Positions 62,267-64,000 of a stretch of 64,000 bases of DNA are shown in pieces. Location of the stretch: contig CAWIMV010000001.1 of the NCBI GenBank assembly GCA_963837325.1, positions 558,001-622,000 of the forward strand, given 5' to 3'. A program made the translations under genes and the position numbers. The notes under the pieces were generated by a model. It was not told where the DNA came from. It worked only from the letters and a program-made list of their open reading frames with translations, and did not search any database. Positions within the stretch are counted from its first letter, which is position 1, and the number at the start of each line of letters is the position of its first letter. This DNA comes from CAVQKZ01 sp963837325 (GTDB lineage: Bacteria; Actinomycetota; Actinomycetes; Mycobacteriales; Jatrophihabitantaceae).

Positions 62267-64000
62267 GTGGACAGGGCCCAGCTTGTGCCAGTTGCGCCGT
62301 CACCGCCGCTGCGTCGCACTGATCGCTCACAGCACGACCGTCGCATCGATGTCGCCGTGTGGGCCGGTTACGGACTGTTGGGCGGCCTCTTTGCGGCATA
62401 TGTACTCGCCCTGTTCGCACAGGGCCAGGTCGAGTCGTGGCCGGTGTTCAACGACTGGGCCGTCGCCGCCTTCGAGATCGCGGGCGGCGGCCTCTGCATC
62501 GCCAGGGGCTGCACCCGGCGGCCAGGTCGCACCGTTGCACTGACGCTGGGCGTCGGCCTGATGATGTGGGCGCTCGGTGATCTGGTGATGACGATCGAGT
62601 CGCAAGGCGGCGCCGAGCCGTCGACCCCGTCATTGGCCGACGCCTTCCTGCTGGGGTTCTTTCCGTTCACGTACGTCGCGGTTGTGATCTTCATGCGCGG
62701 CGAGCTCAGGAGGATCGCGACATTCAGCTGGCTCGACGGCGCTGTGGCCGGGGTCGGGGCCGCCGCGGTGTGCGCTGCCTTCGTTTTCAACAGCGTTCGC
62801 GGTCTCGCCGGCGGGACCGCGATCGAAACCGCCACGAACATGGCCTATCCCATCGGCGACGTGCTCCTGCTCAGCTTGGTTGTGGGCGGGTCGACCTTGA
62901 TGACGGGTCGGCGCAAGGCGCCGTGGATCCTCATTGCGGTGGGCAACGCCGTCAATGTGGTTGGCGACACCGCGAACCTCTTCAGCGCTACATGGGGACG
63001 CGTCGGTTTCGTACTCGATGCCGTCGCCTGGCCGGCGTCGATCCTCCTACTGTCCATGTCGGTCTGGCTGCGTCCTCGGCCAGCTGATCCGTTTGCGGCG
63101 CAGAAGGCGGGCACCTTCGTCGTGCCCGGCGTCAGCGCTGCCTGCGCCCTCGTCATCCTCGTTGTCGGGAGTCTGCACTCGACCAGCCGGGTCGCCGTCG
63201 GCCTGGCCGCGGCGACGCTGCTGCTGGTAGGTCTCAGGTTGATCGTGTCGGTGCGGGCGATGCGGTTGCTCAGCCAGGAGCGCCAGCGTCAGTCGGTGAC
63301 CGATGAACTGACCGGCCTCGGCAACCGGCGGTCGCTGTTCAGCGTGCTCGACACGTTCTTCGCCGACAACGACGCATCGAGCGTGCGGCCGCGCAGTCTG
63401 GCCTTCCTGTTCATGGATCTCGACCGGTTCAAGGAAATCAACGACACGTTCGGCCATCCAGCGGGCGACGAGCTGCTCAAGCAACTGGGTCCGCGCTTGG
63501 CCGGCTGTCTGCGCGACGACGACATGCTGATCAGGTTGGGCGGCGACGAGTTTGTCGCGCTGCTCGTCGACGGTGACACCGAGTACGCCACCGCGGTCGC
63601 TGAGAGATTGACCGAAGGACTGGTGCAGCCGTTCCTGCTCGGGGCCGTGAGCGCGAGCGTCACCGCCAGCATCGGCATTGCCCTCGCCCCCACCGACGCC
63701 GTCGACAGCGCCAGCTTGTTGTGGTGCGCGGATATTGCGATGTACCGGGCCAAGCTGGCCGGCGTGCCGTTCGAGACTTACCAACCGGACGTCGACCACA
63801 TCGGCAACCGGGTCCAACTGTTGTCGGACCTGCGGACCGCCATCGACGAGCATCAACTTACCCTGTACTACCAGCCTCAGCTCGACCTGCGGAGCGGCAA
63901 GATCACGGCCGTCGAGGCCCTGTTGCGCTGGGTACATCCGCGGCTGGGGGTCATCCCGCCGCTGGAGTTTCTCCCGTTCGCCGAAGAGGCCGGACTCATG
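62267..64000 (+). CDS. Membrane GGDEF-EAL c-di-GMP protein (3' end outside window)
   Basis: 578 codons visible, open to the right edge. GTG at 62267 with GGAGG ten bases before. Residues ~28-335 hold about eight membrane spans (AGYGLLGGLFAAYVLALFAQG, ALTLGVGLMMWALGDLVM and others), a possible small-ligand or light sensor. The diguanylate cyclase domain (TDELTGLGNRRSLFSVLD) has catalytic GGDEF at 425-429 with product-inhibition RDDD at 416-419. An EAL phosphodiesterase domain begins LYYQPQLDL and EALLRW near 550. Both activities look intact so far; the EAL active site lies beyond the window. Confidence 0.92.
   Translation, partial: MDRAQLVPVAPSPPLRRTDRSQHDRRIDVAVWAGYGLLGGLFAAYVLALFAQGQVESWPVFNDWAVAAFEIAGGGLCIARGCTRRPGRTVALTLGVGLMMWALGDLVMTIESQGGAEPSTPSLADAFLLGFFPFTYVAVVIFMRGELRRIATFSWLDGAVAGVGAAAVCAAFVFNSVRGLAGGTAIETATNMAYPIGDVLLLSLVVGGSTLMTGRRKAPWILIAVGNAVNVVGDTANLFSATWGRVGFVLDAVAWPASILLLSMSVWLRPRPADPFAAQKAGTFVVPGVSAACALVILVVGSLHSTSRVAVGLAAATLLLVGLRLIVSVRAMRLLSQERQRQSVTDELTGLGNRRSLFSVLDTFFADNDASSVRPRSLAFLFMDLDRFKEINDTFGHPAGDELLKQLGPRLAGCLRDDDMLIRLGGDEFVALLVDGDTEYATAVAERLTEGLVQPFLLGAVSASVTASIGIALAPTDAVDSASLLWCADIAMYRAKLAGVPFETYQPDVDHIGNRVQLLSDLRTAIDEHQLTLYYQPQLDLRSGKITAVEALLRWVHPRLGVIPPLEFLPFAEEAGLM

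Overview
This is a GC-rich chromosomal segment from an actinobacterium (Actinomycetota). The evidence is mshC (mycothiol biosynthesis), the clpP1-clpP2-clpX arrangement, the chain valS-folC-DUF4233-ndk-mreBCD-pbp2-rodA-radical SAM pair-rne-rplU-rpmA-obgE-proBA, several actinobacteria-type small families (RGCVC, DUF5994, 13E12/DUF222, DUF2277) and many apparently leaderless GTG/ATG starts. I cannot fix the genus. It looks like a mycelial or motile soil lineage of the Frankiales/Kineosporiales/Geodermatophilales kind.

Layout. 0-7.3 kb: end of a basic hypothetical protein, a secreted penicillin-acylase-family hydrolase, mshC and the lutABC lactate-oxidation operon. 7.3-18.4 kb is an accessory stretch: a decayed glycosyltransferase, a DUF5994-RGCVC pair, a four-gene leftward envelope-stress operon (LEA-like, holin-X, DUF3618, YihY) with a candidate SigB/SigF promoter, a methyltransferase, a large LuxR-ATPase regulator, a frameshifted 13E12 HNH endonuclease and a dehydratase-VOC fusion.

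18.5-26.8 kb is the most striking part. Seven rightward genes, each overlapping the next by four bases, encode an MCP, CheW, a CheA with its own receiver, CheB, a CheR with a C-terminal repeat region, a second CheW and a receiver-GGDEF diguanylate cyclase. Part for part this matches the Wsp surface-sensing system of Pseudomonas, in which chemosensory phosphorelay output is c-di-GMP and not a flagellar CheY. A sigma-28 (FliA/WhiG) type promoter sits just upstream. An almost identical promoter, with the same 11-base spacer, lies in front of a membrane GGDEF-EAL gene at the far right end. The window therefore suggests a small sigma-28-controlled c-di-GMP regulon.

26.7-57.8 kb is core housekeeping: divergent tRNA-Gly and tRNA-Pro, trigger factor, ClpP1/ClpP2/ClpX, an M3 peptidase, ValS, FolC, Ndk, the elongasome (MreBCD, PBP2, RodA), an RNase E/G with long low-complexity arms, L21, L27, Obg, and ProB/ProA. 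Several intergenic gaps here hold strong palindromes from different sequence families.

57.8-64 kb: a small acidic protein, a secreted GH20 N-acetylhexosaminidase under two DasR-type operators, DUF309, a UbiA prenyltransferase, DUF2277 and the truncated GGDEF-EAL protein.
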